Shown: in pieces, positions 36,643 to 52,061 of the stretch
Layout of the letters: each line of letters starts with the position of its first letter
Position numbering within the stretch: position 1 is the stretch's first letter
Source of the DNA: Oscheius onirici
Taxonomy: Eukaryota > Nematoda > Chromadorea > Rhabditida > Rhabditidae
Assembly (NCBI GenBank): GCA_932521025.1
Contig: OW051469.1
Location: forward strand, 7,886,398-7,950,397
DNA: 64,000 nucleotides
Direction: 5' to 3'
Notes under the pieces: model-generated
Seen by the model: the letters and a program-made list of their open reading frames with translations, nothing else
What the model was told of the DNA's origin: nothing
Databases searched by the model: none
Made by a program: the position numbers and the translations under genes

Positions 36643-38741
36643 TTTAAACACTTTCAGTTCAATTTCCGAAGTGACCACCGCTTATGCCGTCTTGTCATTG
36701 ACATGAATACTTGTGCCCCACGACGTCGCCTACCACGAAAGATGACAAAAATCAACTGGCCGCTGTTCAACTACGCAGTACATGAGAACATGGAACGTAT
36801 GGAATCTGAAAATCCTTTGGAGCAGTACAATGGCATCTGTGAAGTTCTGAACATGGTTCGAGATGTCGCTGCCGAGGAGATTCCCCAGACCGACAGGATC
36901 TCAATGGGCACCAAAGCCTTATATGAAGAACGTCGCTTACTGCTGTCGAGGAACGATGTCCAGGCCCGAATTCAACTGATCCAAGTCAACAAAGCGCTGC
37001 GTGTATCATTAACTTCCGATATTGAGAGAATACTACTGCTGCGCTACCACCAGACGCTAGCTTCTAAGAAACTCTTCGAGGCTGTCTCGGCACCGGTGAT
37101 GTGGCAGCTGAAGAAGACCGATGAAACTCAAACTACGAAACGGAAAGAAGTAGTAGAAAGGGTCAAAGAATTCTTCGAAGAACTCTACAAACATATGATC
37201 CAAGTCCAGCCACAAGGGCAACTCCATCTCGAAGACGTGCCTCCTATCATGGAAGACGAAGTTTGGAAGCAGTTGAAGAGAATGAAGCTCCGTACAGCTC
37301 CTGGCCATGATTCGATTACGACAATGATGCTTCGATCTGCTGAGCGAGAAATGGTACTAATATTGTCGCATCTTTTCACTCGGATATTTCAAGAGCGTCA
37401 AGTTCCGCCAGGATTTGCTGACTCTGTGACTACACTTATTCCGAAGAAAGGAGATACCACTGAATTAACCAACTATCGCCCCATTTCTGTGCTTCCTGCT
37501 CCTTATAAGCTGTTTACGAGGATTTTGATGGCCAGAATGCACAGCTCGCTTGAATTCAACCAACCGGTAGAGCAAGCTGGCTTTAGACGTCACTTCTCCA
37601 CAGTCGAACATCTGCACACAGTAAAGCAACTAATCGACAAGGCCTACATCTACCGCAACCACATTTACATGGTTTTCGTCGATTTTCGTAAGGCTTGTGC
37701 TACTATCGAATGGGTTGCTGTCTGGAATACACTGTTGAGACACGGAGCGGATCCAATTTCCGTCGAAATGCTGAAGAAGATCTACACGGGTGCGTCATGC
37801 AACGTTAAAGTACTCGAGGAGCTGGTGAACGTGTCCATAGAGCGGGGAGTCCGACAGGGCTGCGTGCTTTCTCCAATAATCTTCAATACCATATTGGAGG
37901 ATGTTTTTCGTCAACTGGATTGGGGCAACATCGGAGTCAACATCAATGGTAGAAAGCTGAGTCATCTCAGATACGCGGATGACTTTGTTCTAATCGGAAG
38001 AAGCTTGGGAGCTGTCCAACGAATGGTTAGTGAGTTAAAAGTGGCTAGCCGCACGGCTGGGTTGGAGATCAACCGTCTGAAAACGGTCGCCATGACAAAC
38101 GCCTACGAAGGTAATCTTCTGCTCAATGGGACTCCAATTCAATTTGTCAAACACTTCGTATATCTTGGAAGCTCGATAATTGTACAGACCAGGATCGGGA
38201 ACTATCGCGCAGGATTGGACCAGCTTGGGCCGCTTTCAACAAGCACAGGATGTTCATGTCCCGAAAAAATGTGCCGATGAGGATGAAGAAGAAACGGGTC
38301 TTCTTAACATGTAAGGTCCCCAGTCTCCTATACGGCAGCGAAGTGTGGAGTCTACGAACCGACACCCAACGGAAAGTTGCTGCTGTTAAAAGAGGTATGG
38401 AGAGAACAATGCTTGGACTGAGCCTCATAGACAGAGTGAGAAACGAGGAGATTCGAAGACGAACGGAACTACCGGACGTCCTAGATATATGGTGGAAAAG
38501 GAAGCCTAAATGGGCGCAGAAATTGGCTAATATGGACGATAGTCGATGGTCAAAGATAACATACGAATGGATTCCATTAGATCGGAAACGAGCTCCCGGA
38601 AGGCCACCAACGATGTGGGATAGCGACATCAAGAGGGCATGTGCTATAATCGGACACGAGTCATCTTGCTGGATGCGACATGCGAGAGAAATGGGCGAGG
38701 AATGGATAAGAGTCATGAGAGCGGCGAAGGATCCAACGTGA
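36643..38741 (+). pseudogene. RTE reverse transcriptase ORF, truncated and frameshifted
   Basis: The open frame runs from the truncated 5' end to 38280 (546 codons from 36640 by reading alone). It holds the RT blocks in order: LIPKKGDTTELTNYRPISVL, GFRRHFSTVEHL, VFVDFRKACATIEW, RGVRQGCVLSPIIFNTILED and the catalytic box LRYADDFVLIGRS. The alignment to the RTE C-terminal region then leaves this frame at about 38200. It resumes in the frame ending at 38741 (RRIGPAWAAFNKH, VPSLLYGSEVW, RAPGRPPTMWD). One indel therefore breaks the ORF, and the endonuclease is missing, so the copy cannot move itself. The YADD box is still intact. Confidence 0.88.
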
Positions 38742-38806
38742 GCGATCAATGTCAATCACAGTGATATCTACGATTCCGTGAAATAAATTGAAATGAATTG
38801 AATTGA
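36643..38806 (+). mobile_element. 5'-truncated RTE-clade non-LTR retrotransposon with 14-bp target-site duplication
   Basis: It is flanked by the direct repeat actagttcaaagtg (36629-36642 and 38807-38820). It ends in an A/T-rich simple tail (aaataaattgaaatgaattg aattga), a hallmark of RTE elements. The 5' end cuts into the endonuclease end (SDHRLCRLVIDM), leaving linker, reverse transcriptase and C-terminal region. The insertion split one arm of an older fold-back element, so it is the younger of the two. Confidence 0.85.
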
Positions 38807-39523
38807 ACTAGTTCAAAGTGATCTATTTTAGTTCAAAGTATTCAGTGTAAAGTGTTTACGAGATATTTTCGCTTTTTACCTTATTTATCCTATTTTGACG
38901 TAATTTTTCAGTTTTATTTTCTTTTTATCGACATTTTGACACCAAAACGCCTAGAAAAAAAAAACCTTTCAACCATTTTTTGACCCAATTTCGTCATATT
39001 TTTATCTCGTTTTTTCTTGATTCTATCCATTTTTGTTGGTTTCTACCAGTATTTTCGATGAAAAAAGCAAAGCTTGCAATACAAACGTTTATTGCAAGAT
39101 AATAACAACACAACAATAAAAGAAAGTCAACCACAATTTGTTCCAGCACTTTACGCTAGATTTGTGACAACGGGAATTGCAGAGAAGCCAACAAAAATAG
39201 ATAGAATCAAGAAAAAACGAGATAAAACTATGACGAAATTGGGTCAAAAAGTGATTGAAGGGTTTTTTTTTCTAGCCGTTTTGGTGTCAAAATGTCGGAA
39301 TTTTGATGAATTTTTCGATAAAAAGAAAATAAAACTGAAAAATTGCGTCAAAATAGGATAAATAAGATAAAAAGCGAAAATATCTCGTAAACACTTTACA
39401 CTGAACACTTTGAACTGAAATAGATCACTTTGAACTAGTGTGAACAGTTCACACTAGTGTAAACAGTTTACACTGAAAAACAGTTCTAACTGCAACATAT
39501 ACACCGCTTTCGACTATCCATAC

Positions 39524-39978
39524 CAGGGATGGGCGAATATTCGTATTCGAATTATTCGCGTTTTTTTTTGTATTCGTTATTCGATATTCGTGTCGCGTTT
39601 TGGAAAGATCTATTCGATATTCGAATACCATTTTGCCCTGAATATGTGGATCATATCTCGGCGCGGTTTTCATAATTTTTGGTCTTCTAGCTTTTGATTT
39701 TTTTCTTTTCTTCTCGTTGTTTGCTTTTGATTATTATTCTGTAAATTTGCAGCATGCCAAGACCTAGTCAATACGACGACGCGTTTATTCGAACTTTATC
39801 CTGCCGTCAATGCAAGTTTGCAACCTGGTTTTGGTGCGGTTCTACATCCAATTTTCGCAAGCATCTGGAAAATTTTCATCAAGAGCTTCTCGAGGATTTA
39901 GATTTTTTCTATTTTCCTGCTAATTGTAAGTTTTATTCAGATTGTCAAGAATGCCGAGAAAAAATGTGCATCTGTTAA
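39524..39978 (+). mobile_element. hAT transposon remnant: left terminal repeat plus BED zinc finger exon
   Basis: It opens with the hAT-type end cagggatgggcgaatattcg, followed by attcg-rich sequence. At 39754 an ATG starts MPRPSQYDDAFIRTLSC, with Cys-x2-Cys, an aromatic WFWCGSTSNFRKH and His-x4-His (HLENFH). That is a BED-type zinc finger, the DNA-binding start of hAT transposases. No right end or catalytic region follows, so it is a 3'-truncated remnant. The same terminal motif bounds the MITE at 41341. Confidence 0.6.
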
Positions 39979-40154
39979 CACGTCGTCTCTAAACATTTTC
40001 TTCACAACTCAAAAGCGATCTATGGATAGAGGGTGTGTCGAGGTTAGATTTTTTTAGAAGCTTTTGTAATTTAGACATTAGGTAGCTGCGAAGCAGCCGA
40101 AAATTGACAAAAGTTTTGAAATGTGGACGCAAGCCGACGAAGGAACTCGAAGTG

Positions 40155-40325
40155 TATGGACTCCATACACTGCGCTCATAGCCAAAGACTGTCCATACAC
40201 TGCGCTCATAGTCAGAGACTGTACATACATTGCGCTCATAGCCGTGGACATGGTATGTTAAACTCCACGGGCATGGTATATTGAAACTCCATGGACACGG
40301 TATGTTGAAACTCCATGGACTTCAT
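40155..40325. repeat. Two adjoining short tandem repeats (about 30 and 24-28 bp units)
   Basis: Three units of about 30 bp (ccatacactgcgctcatagc with agactgt) lie at about 40160-40250. Units of about 24-28 bp follow, built on ggacatggtatgttgaaactccat, at about 40245-40325. The first unit also appears singly at 36528 on the other side of the mobile block. No coding role is evident. Confidence 0.55.
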
Positions 40326-40663
40326 CCTGTAAATGGACAACTGCATCTACAGGATGGACAAGTCCAGCAACAGGATGGAAAAGTGCATCTAACGGAATTT
40401 TATGTCGTGTCTTCAGTACAGAATCTTGAATGTAAAGACGGTCGTTGTTCTGGTAATCCACGGCTTAAATTCTGAAAAAGCGGCGAGTAATCTAAAACTC
40501 TTCATTATGCCAATATATATTCGACACAAGCACAAAAAAGAAAATACACAATCTGAGAATATTCTACATCATCAATAAATAATAAGAGAAGCAAGTGAGA
40601 CCGGGAGAGAGAACTGTATACAAAACTCAATTGAGGAGGGAAGATGTTTAATAAAAAGAAACT

Positions 40664-44316
<3,653 letters not shown>

Positions 44317-47300
44317 TTTGAGCTGAACATGGAATTTTGGTTGAAAATTGCGGAAAAAAAAATAAGAAAGAGGGTAAAGATGGTACACCCACACACAGGG
44401 TGTCATCATGTTCTCATGGTCGAGAACATTTGGAGAAACGGCGTGGGATTGTACTAACAGAGAGCGTAGAATGTTCAGACGCTTGCGAGAGGTTCAAAAG
44501 GGGGTTGAAAGTACCAAAAATCGGACATTTTGAGCTATGGATTCGATTGTTACTACCAATGCGTTTTGAATGTAATATTTTTTTATTGTCACCTTAGCAT
44601 GTTTTGGCATTTTGAGATTGATCATTCCAACGTACAGCCCTTATGAAGGTTCGGACAATGAAACAAATATGACCATTAAACTTATATTTCGAGTTAGATG
44701 CCCAGTCGAAGACAACCGCCAAAATGTACGACGGCTGTTTCGATAAAAGAAAGCTGAAATTAAGCAACCATTCGAACGGTCAAATTATTTCAAAAGAACT
44801 GGACACTAATAGAAGAAAAAGTGTGTGTGGACCGCAGCTGGGCAGGTCGTTACAAATTTGGTTAGAAGAACCTTAGGGAGGGACAGCTGCAATTGACACC
44901 AAGACACACACAGATTTATGAACAGAGAAGAGTCCGTAATTGTGAGCATTTGGAACACTATACACAGATTGATAGGCTAGCCAGAAACATTGGATGGAAT
45001 CTATTCGTCAGATCAGAAAAATTAATTACAAGAATTGTTGAAAATTCAAAAACACAGAGTATTACTCAGAAGCCCTCAAAATAACCCAATGTTCTCCCGC
45101 TGAAAGTGCCACAATCAGAAGTGCGAAAAGTGGCCACAGCGCTGAATCGACGTGTTTTCTCGAATCTCTCCGTGGGGAGGATTACTCTCTTCTGAACTCG
45201 GGTATTAGCTTCTTTTGCGCCGAACAGCCGTAATCGAGGCGCTCCAACTAGGTGTACTCTCGAAGAGAGACCGACCAATTTACGTATCAGCCGAACAAGG
45301 AATTGGACAGCTTCTACCTCACTAAGCTTGCTTATCCCTCCCACCAGGAGAAAAAATCGTGTGGAGCTAAAGAATGAATAATTCGGATGGAAATCAGGAT
45401 GCGCACTGCTGAACTCGGGCGGGTTCAAAAATTGAATTTGGAGCGTTCTGAAAATCAGGACTCTAATCAGACGATTAGAAGAAGTGAAAACATTCTGAGA
45501 GCCGAGATAAATTGCGACTAATAAGAGGCCTTCTTCATGTAAAACAAGCAGACGAAAATATGATCGACGTGCCAGACAGACCACGCATCTGTATTCAGCG
45601 GTGTCTGGTCAAAGATGTTTTGGCATAATTCGTTTAAAATGATGGCTTTTTAAAATGTTAGGCATGATAATAGAGTGCTGCTATCCGCCCAACAGCGCTT
45701 CCAAATTTCTGATTTGCGGTCATTTTGTGGAATGTCCTAGGGGACAGTAGCAATACATTATGCAACTGACAATCTGTCAGATACAATTGCATATTTTGTA
45801 TTAAGTCTTGTATTAAGCTCAACTCTCACTTATAAGTTTAAGGTGAAAAATAGAATTTTCTGTGCGGCAGTAGAAGGTACGGTAGACGTTGCCATTGGGA
45901 AATGTAAGGCAGAGCAATATTTTCAGTCGTCACAAACTTTTAGGTTAAGCTTTATAGAGTTGCTGTCTCTGACAAGAGGAATGTCAAAAAGCCCATTTAG
46001 GAGATAAAACACGCTTCACGCACATGTCAGCCCAGCTGTTGCCAAACAATATTTGTTTTTGAATTGAAATGGAAATGTGCCTCAATAATGGGAAAGGGAG
46101 AGACGAACGCATGTTATGAATGAGGGCCAGAGCCTGCACAATTAGCTGAAAGGCTCCCAGAGAGTTTTCCCAGGAGACGGAAATGCGCGAGAGGCTGCCA
46201 AAAACGACGGAGCGCCAGAACGAAACCCAAGACCTCACGTCAAGGAAAATCGATTTTGGAGCCTACCTAGCTCCGGGACTGGCGGCGGAGTGCAATAAAA
46301 CATTAGGCTGAATGGCTTATCCATGAACGGGGCAAGGGCGAAATAACATCTGAATTGGTTTTGACAGAGAGATATTTGAACAGGACAAGTTTGAACAGTG
46401 TCCGGAGGGGGCAGAGCATGTTGTATCAGGTGCGGACAAAATAGAAGATGTCAACTAGACCGGGAGCTGTCGGTTCAAATCAAAAAATATGTATATTTTT
46501 GTCAGGGATTGATGGCTGAACAATCTCGTCAGGTTGTGGGATAAGCGGGAGCTTTTACACCGACGCTTTATCTAAAAATACTAGTGGTCTTGCTCAAAAT
46601 TCGTAAGAATGGACTGAAGACTGTCTAAGATTCTGTTTACGCCTGCTTGTGTATGTCGTTTTGAAGTTCGAATCAACGCAACAAATCAAGACCATTTAAA
46701 ACGTATCATTTGCAGAATCCGGTAAACAGAATAGTCGTGATCTCCGAAGGAACGAAATGGTCCAAGATTATTCGAAAGATTTTTCAACATCTCCTGCCAA
46801 GAAAACAGTTTTGAACTTGGTGATATAACCAAGTCTTTGCTCCTTTATTGGAAACTCATTACAAGAGTGAAGACGTTACCAGTACAAGAAAAGCAAATTT
46901 GCCTGGTCAGATTTATAGGAATGGGTAAGATGTATGCCACTGCTTGTTCAACCATAATAAATGAAAGATTTTCTGGTGGTAATGCACAAAAGTATTCCGA
47001 CAAGTTGTGGTAGTAGAAAACGGTGAAGGATTTGGAAGAGCTCACAAACTTAGTCTGACGACAGGGTATGAATAAGAGAAGGGTAAGAGAGCTGGTCAAA
47101 GTATCACAGCAAATAATTAGTAGAACAATGGTGTGAAAAAGTATTTAACAGATTTTCCAATTGTCAGCATTAACTGACAGTTTAAATGCTTAATTGCGAC
47201 AATAAGGAAATGAGTCGGAAGCGCCTCGAATAATCTTAGTTAATTTGAACAAAACAAACCCAGAAGTCTGGGAGGCGGAACGGAATTCTTTTTGTTTTTG

Positions 47301-47942
47301 CTTTCAACTGGTAATAGAATACAATCCGCGAGAGGAGAGCGGAAGCAGAGGTTCGAATGGCAGCTCTCGAAAAGCCGGCTGTAAAAAAATAACTCGGAAT
47401 GAACTTTACTCTTTTCGAAGGAAGTGACCTGGAAGGAGAAAAGTGAGGCTACGGGCAGTTATTGGCAATAAAAAGGACTCCGAGGAGAGTGGAAGGGCAC
47501 GAGCGAGATCAATACGGTCCCCGACGGGAGGCATTCTGAAGCCGAGGCTCTTCCTCTCCAGATTTTGAAGAGATTACGCAAGGGCTTCCAATACACGATA
47601 ACAAAATATATAGACATAGAGGGGAAAACAATCGTGACGAGATAATTCTTGCAAAGGGGATTATATTTAGTTGAATCAACTTTAGCTGGAAACATAGTAA
47701 GCCAGGGAGACTGCTCCAATAGAAAACAAAGGATGAGACTATGATCCCCTCGTAACTTGAGAATGTATGAATTGTTTGGGATAAGAAGTCTCGCACCAAC
47801 AACAATGGAGATTGAGCTCACTTTACTTCTGACTCATCAACTATTCGCGGCCAAATTGTCTCTCTCTCCAAGACGCAATTATTCATCGAGCAAATTTGAT
47901 CGAGTGCAACCGTGAGAAAGAAACATTGTACAACTTTTGAGA
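44317..47942. other. Upstream region of snt-1, no supported gene
   Basis: This 3.6-kb stretch lies between the snt-1 start and the 3' end of the Sre-like gene and should include the snt-1 promoter. The longest ORF (minus 45066-45584, 172 codons from a GTG) shows no motif and no splice context. I see no tRNA or element ends. Confidence 0.4.
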
Positions 47943-50175
47943 CTACTTTAATCGTCGCGTCTGCTGAAACTGTTTGTCCCAGTCGGAAGCGAGCTGGTCG
48001 AAATAGACACGCGTTTCCGATTGGTAGTTGGCAGTCTGATTGAGTTCTTCCGTCACGGAGGACGGCGAATACTTGACTCGAGAGACTATCTTTCTGGCCA
48101 GAAGAAGCCATGGTCGATTACAGACGAACATCACAGTGATTCCAGTTGCTCCGTAGCTGAAAAGTACCGTAAAATCTCGAATTTAAAACATTTCAAAACT
48201 CTGTAAGATTTTTTTTCTCAAAGTGCTGTGCTACGAAGTCTTGCCCAGCCGAATGGTAAGCTACCAGTTCCGATCATTTCAACGCCTATCCGAGGCAAGG
48301 CGGAGAAGGCCACCCAAAAGATTACGCAGGCCGACCGGCTCTTCCTGGGCCTGAAAATCTCGGCCCGCGGGCCGAGATTTGGAAATTTTTTAGAAAAAAG
48401 GGGTGTTTTTTGACCAAAATGTACATTTTCTCATCATTTTTAATGAAAAAGGTCAGCAAAATAACAATATTACTATTCATCTATTTAGTTCTAAAATACG
48501 CTGAAATGCACTGTAATATGACCAGCTTCATTTTTGGTCTGATCCCGGTCCGATGGCCAAGTCTGGGTAGCGGACCCTGGTGGGCCGGACCAGGCCCGGC
48601 CCGGGCCCTGAAATCTCGGCCCAGCCCGGCCCGTTCCCATGCCTAGTGTCACCTATTCTTTTCAGGGTCTAGGCACGTTCTGCAAACTTTAAAAACGGGT
48701 CAACCGGAACCGTTTTAAGATACAAACTCTCGCTGTCTAACGGATCATTTTTCAGGTCAGAAACACCGAGAGATTCCAATCTTATTTTTAACTCCAACCT
48801 GACTACCTATTACAGCTTGTCGACTATTTTCTGTCCGTTCCAAATGACTGGAAGGTTTTGCGTAGATTCTTGTTTTCTTCAAAATGCCAAGCCAGTAAAC
48901 TTACATCAATATGGTAATGTTGAAAATCGTGACAATCATGTTTGAAGTCCCTATCGAGAACTCGTAATTATCCAGAGCCAGTAGGACCGTACTGACCAGA
49001 TTGAGCAGTGTCACCGCGTTGATCATCGTCTTCAAAATCTGTAAAAGTCACTTTTAGCATTTCGAAAAGCGAATATCAAGTTTCAATTTTCTCTCGTCTA
49101 CCTCGAATGTCTTTAGATTTTCCGCAATCTGATACTTTTCGCTGAGAATATATTTAGGCAGACCCATCTTGCCCTCGTAGTGACGATGCTTCCGCTTATT
49201 GAATCGTTCCAAAAAGTGCAAACAAGCCGAGGCGAAGAGATTGACCAGTAACATGGCGATATGTAAACCGAGGGTTGAAGCAACTGGAAAGTAAAATTAG
49301 TGTCTCTCAGTCCCTCAGTCTCTGTCTCTCTCCTTACCTTGATGAAAAAAGTACGACATAACAATTGATGGGAAAATGTTCAGCGAGATAATGACAGCGG
49401 AAATCCACAGTCGTTTTTTCTTCTCGTAATCTTCTAGGAAAAGGGATGCACAGGCTCTTTCTGCCACAAGTGCCGGGAGAAGGAGAGACACTGAATTTCT
49501 GTGTACTGTTTTCAAGGAAAAAACCTACCAATGAAGTAAGTCGTACATCTAACATACGAAGCATAGAGAAAACCTGAATTGATGGATTACAAGAATATTT
49601 CAGCGACTTACCTTCTGACACCGGTCCACCTTTGAACATGAAATAAATTTCAAAGGCTCTCGAAGTTAGTTGTGTGAAATATTCACAGCCCATCATCGTC
49701 CAAATTAGTCGCAGATTTATGTGCAGAGCTGCCGTTTTATGCATGAGGTAGAGGATGAAGAATAGGTAGAAGTAACTGAAATGGGACTGCATAAAAAAGA
49801 AGGAGACCGAGAGACAACGAGTAAGAGACACTAACCTGAAAAATATGCCCACTGCCTCTACCAAAGTGACAGCTGCATAAATCGACCAAGAACCATTTTC
49901 TACAGCTGCTGAAGTGTTGAAATAGACGAAAAAGTGCATAATCTGCTTGTCTGCGACGACCGCTCGCATCTGAACGGATATTAGGTGCTCTTCCTCATCT
50001 GGACGGTCAACCCACCTAACACCTGATTGACTGGAGGAGGACAAAAGAACACGGATCGAAGTGTGACGTTGTGTCTCTGTTAAATGTAAATAGAGTGGGA
50101 GTGGATTGGGAGGAAGGGTGGGCTACCAGAAGAGAGACGAAATTGAGCTCTAGGAGGAACACTTGAAAGAGACAT
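47943..50175 (-). CDS. Seven-transmembrane chemoreceptor, Sre-like
   Basis: Eight exons (50175-50127, 50022-49836, 49775-49612, 49573-49529, 49490-49338, 49283-49102, 49038-48905, 48156-47943) give 375 aa. Hydrophobic segments fit seven TMs. Landmarks are LHINLRLIWTMMGCEYFTQL in TM2-3, PALVAERACASLFLEDYEKK (the ER...YE block after TM3), and LSEKYQIAENLKTFEILKTM before TM6. These fit the nematode Sre G-protein-coupled chemoreceptors; a related Sra-superfamily group (such as Srab) is the alternative. It is expected in chemosensory cilia; the ligand is unknown. The long last intron (48157-48904) contains a GGCC-rich repeat. Confidence 0.8.
48290..48645. repeat. GGCC-rich palindromic repeat in the receptor gene's last intron
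   Basis: The motif aatctcggcccgcgggccga (palindrome) near 48355 and ccggcccgggccc with aaatctcggcccag near 48590-48630 are related to each other. The right end cccgttcccatgccta, read in reverse as taggcatgggaacggg, resembles hAT-like MITE ends. A matching left end is not clear, so it may be truncated. Confidence 0.45.
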
Positions 50176-52061
50176 CTTGGTGGGAAAATGACGGGATATT
50201 TTCAGCTCATCTTCCGGAGAAAATGCTAAGAAAAATTTGGATCGGAAGCTGAACAAACAAACACCTACAACTGCCGGCTTGGCCCTGTAACATGGGAAAC
50301 ATGGCATAAAGCACGTCAATTAAAGGGCAGCAGTCAAATTTCCTAGATCAAATGGGTCGTGTTTTTGAATGGGAGTCTCTTGAAAGGTTATCAGTCGAGA
50401 GATTTTTAAATTCGAGGGAAAATGCTAGAACTCTCTAAAAAATGTTTGGAGTACGTCTTTCCAAGGCTTCTGCACATTTGTAGAGCTTATCAATTACTGC
50501 AACTTGGCTGAACATAAAAAAAGCTGGAAAATGTATGTGTGCTAGAAAATTGGGAGCCATAAAGACAACAATCCTTGAAAAAGTGGTATGGACTTCTTAT
50601 TCGCTCGTAACAGAATCGTGATGAGAAAGGTTCAAGAGAGAATCAAACGGTTCAAGCCTACTATGATGAGGTAATATCTGATTCTATGACGGAAAGGACA
50701 ACTTTAATTAAAATTTCTCTGATACGTAGACTTGATTTACAACCTTTTGCAGAAATTTCAGTATCCCATACCAAGTGTCCAAGTTCCCACTGACAACGAT
50801 AACAAGTCTTCTCGGAATCGTATAAGCGGCAAGGGAACGGGAAAGTGTTATTGTCGGGGATGGTCACTGGACAAACGAACGATTGTCTCTCTCTGTCTGT
50901 GGCAAGAGACTGTTTGCTCAAGAGTATCCGATTTCTTCGCTGGTCGCCCAAAAACAAAAGCATCATGAATAGTATATTTCTTCTGGGTTCAAAAGACTGA
51001 TTTGGAAGTATTCTTGGAGCAAATTCTCAGAAGTCTCGTGACTTTTAAACTTGGCAAAACTTGTCCAGTCTAAGCGTATTTTTTACTTTATCAGGACTTG
51101 TCACATCTTGTCAAGTCAAAATCTCAGTTTCAGTAGCTAGGCTTCGTCAGTCGCCAGTTGTCTGCCACCAAGGAACATCGTCTCCCTCGCTCCAATAAGG
51201 TCAGGTGTTTCTACTTTCCCCAAACTTTGTCTCTTTTGTTCAAACACTCAACTACCATTCTATGACCACCTTGACTGGGCTACTCCCGAGCAACCCGGAT
51301 TCGAAAGCTCTCAGTCTTCAACCCGAGGGCCGATTCGGGTTTCGGTAGTTCTTTCTCTTCGGAAAAGACTGAAAAATTGGGTAGTGGAGACTGGAGAGTG
51401 TCAGGATGGAAAAAGAATGGTGTGTGAGTTCTCCAAAAATGAAATCTGATTTTGAACCTTTTCATGTCTGTATTGTTCTCTTCTTTCAGTTCATGGCGAC
51501 TGGTTCCTGCTGACAAAACACTTTGGAGGAAGTTCAAGGAACAGTTGGCGAACAACGGAAGTCTTGGAACCATGTGAAAAGCAGCTGAGAAGCCATGAAC
51601 CTTCAGCAGAAAAGTGGGAAAGTCAAGAGAGACCGTCTGCTCTTGGCAAAAGACAGAGTTGGAGCAATGGTCATGTCCAATTTTTGGTTAGAGATGTGGC
51701 GGTTGTCACACAAAAGTTAAGATCTCTGAAACAGGGCACTTTTTATTGCACATGCACATCTAGGAGAGCCACACGATTCTTCGGAACTATCGGTGCGAAA
51801 ACCTGACTATCGAGAGAGCTTGCAATGTGATTCGGGAGAAGGGTCAATTTTGCTAGAAAAATTAACCTGCTAGAAGTATTGCAATGCCTAAAATGGAACA
51901 GGAGAATGGGCTAAAATTTAGGTTCTGAGAATCTTCCGAAATGTCATGTATCTATCTTTCTACATCATAGTGACAGATTTATTCGGTCCGAAAGTACAGA
52001 TATGTTATTACATTATACGGAAGACCCGTCAAAAACACCATTTTCTTCAACCGGAGACTGA
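50176..52061. other. Intergenic region upstream of the Sre-like gene
   Basis: This 1.9-kb stretch lies between the Sre-like start and the 3' end of the MFS gene. No domain-bearing ORF was found. The minus ORF 51280-51573 is rich in Ser/Phe and has no motif. Presumably it holds the receptor gene's promoter. Confidence 0.4.

Larger units (their letters stand above)
36565..39502. mobile_element. Fold-back element (about 0.76 kb) split by an RTE insertion
   Basis: The termini are long inverted repeats: 36565-36642 (tatatgttgcagttagaact...) is an almost exact reverse complement of 39425-39502. With the RTE removed (36643-38806, plus one copy of the target duplication), the left arm continues from 38821 to about 39055. 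It pairs with about 39190-39424, around a loop of about 130 bp. The arms include gtgtttacgagatattttcg and ccaatttcgtcat. There is no coding capacity, so this is a non-autonomous fold-back/MITE-type element. Confidence 0.75.

Noticed and set aside
45066-45584. 172-codon minus-strand ORF upstream of snt-1
   Set aside because: Starts at GTG, has no motif, no splice partners and no coherent topology; likely chance.
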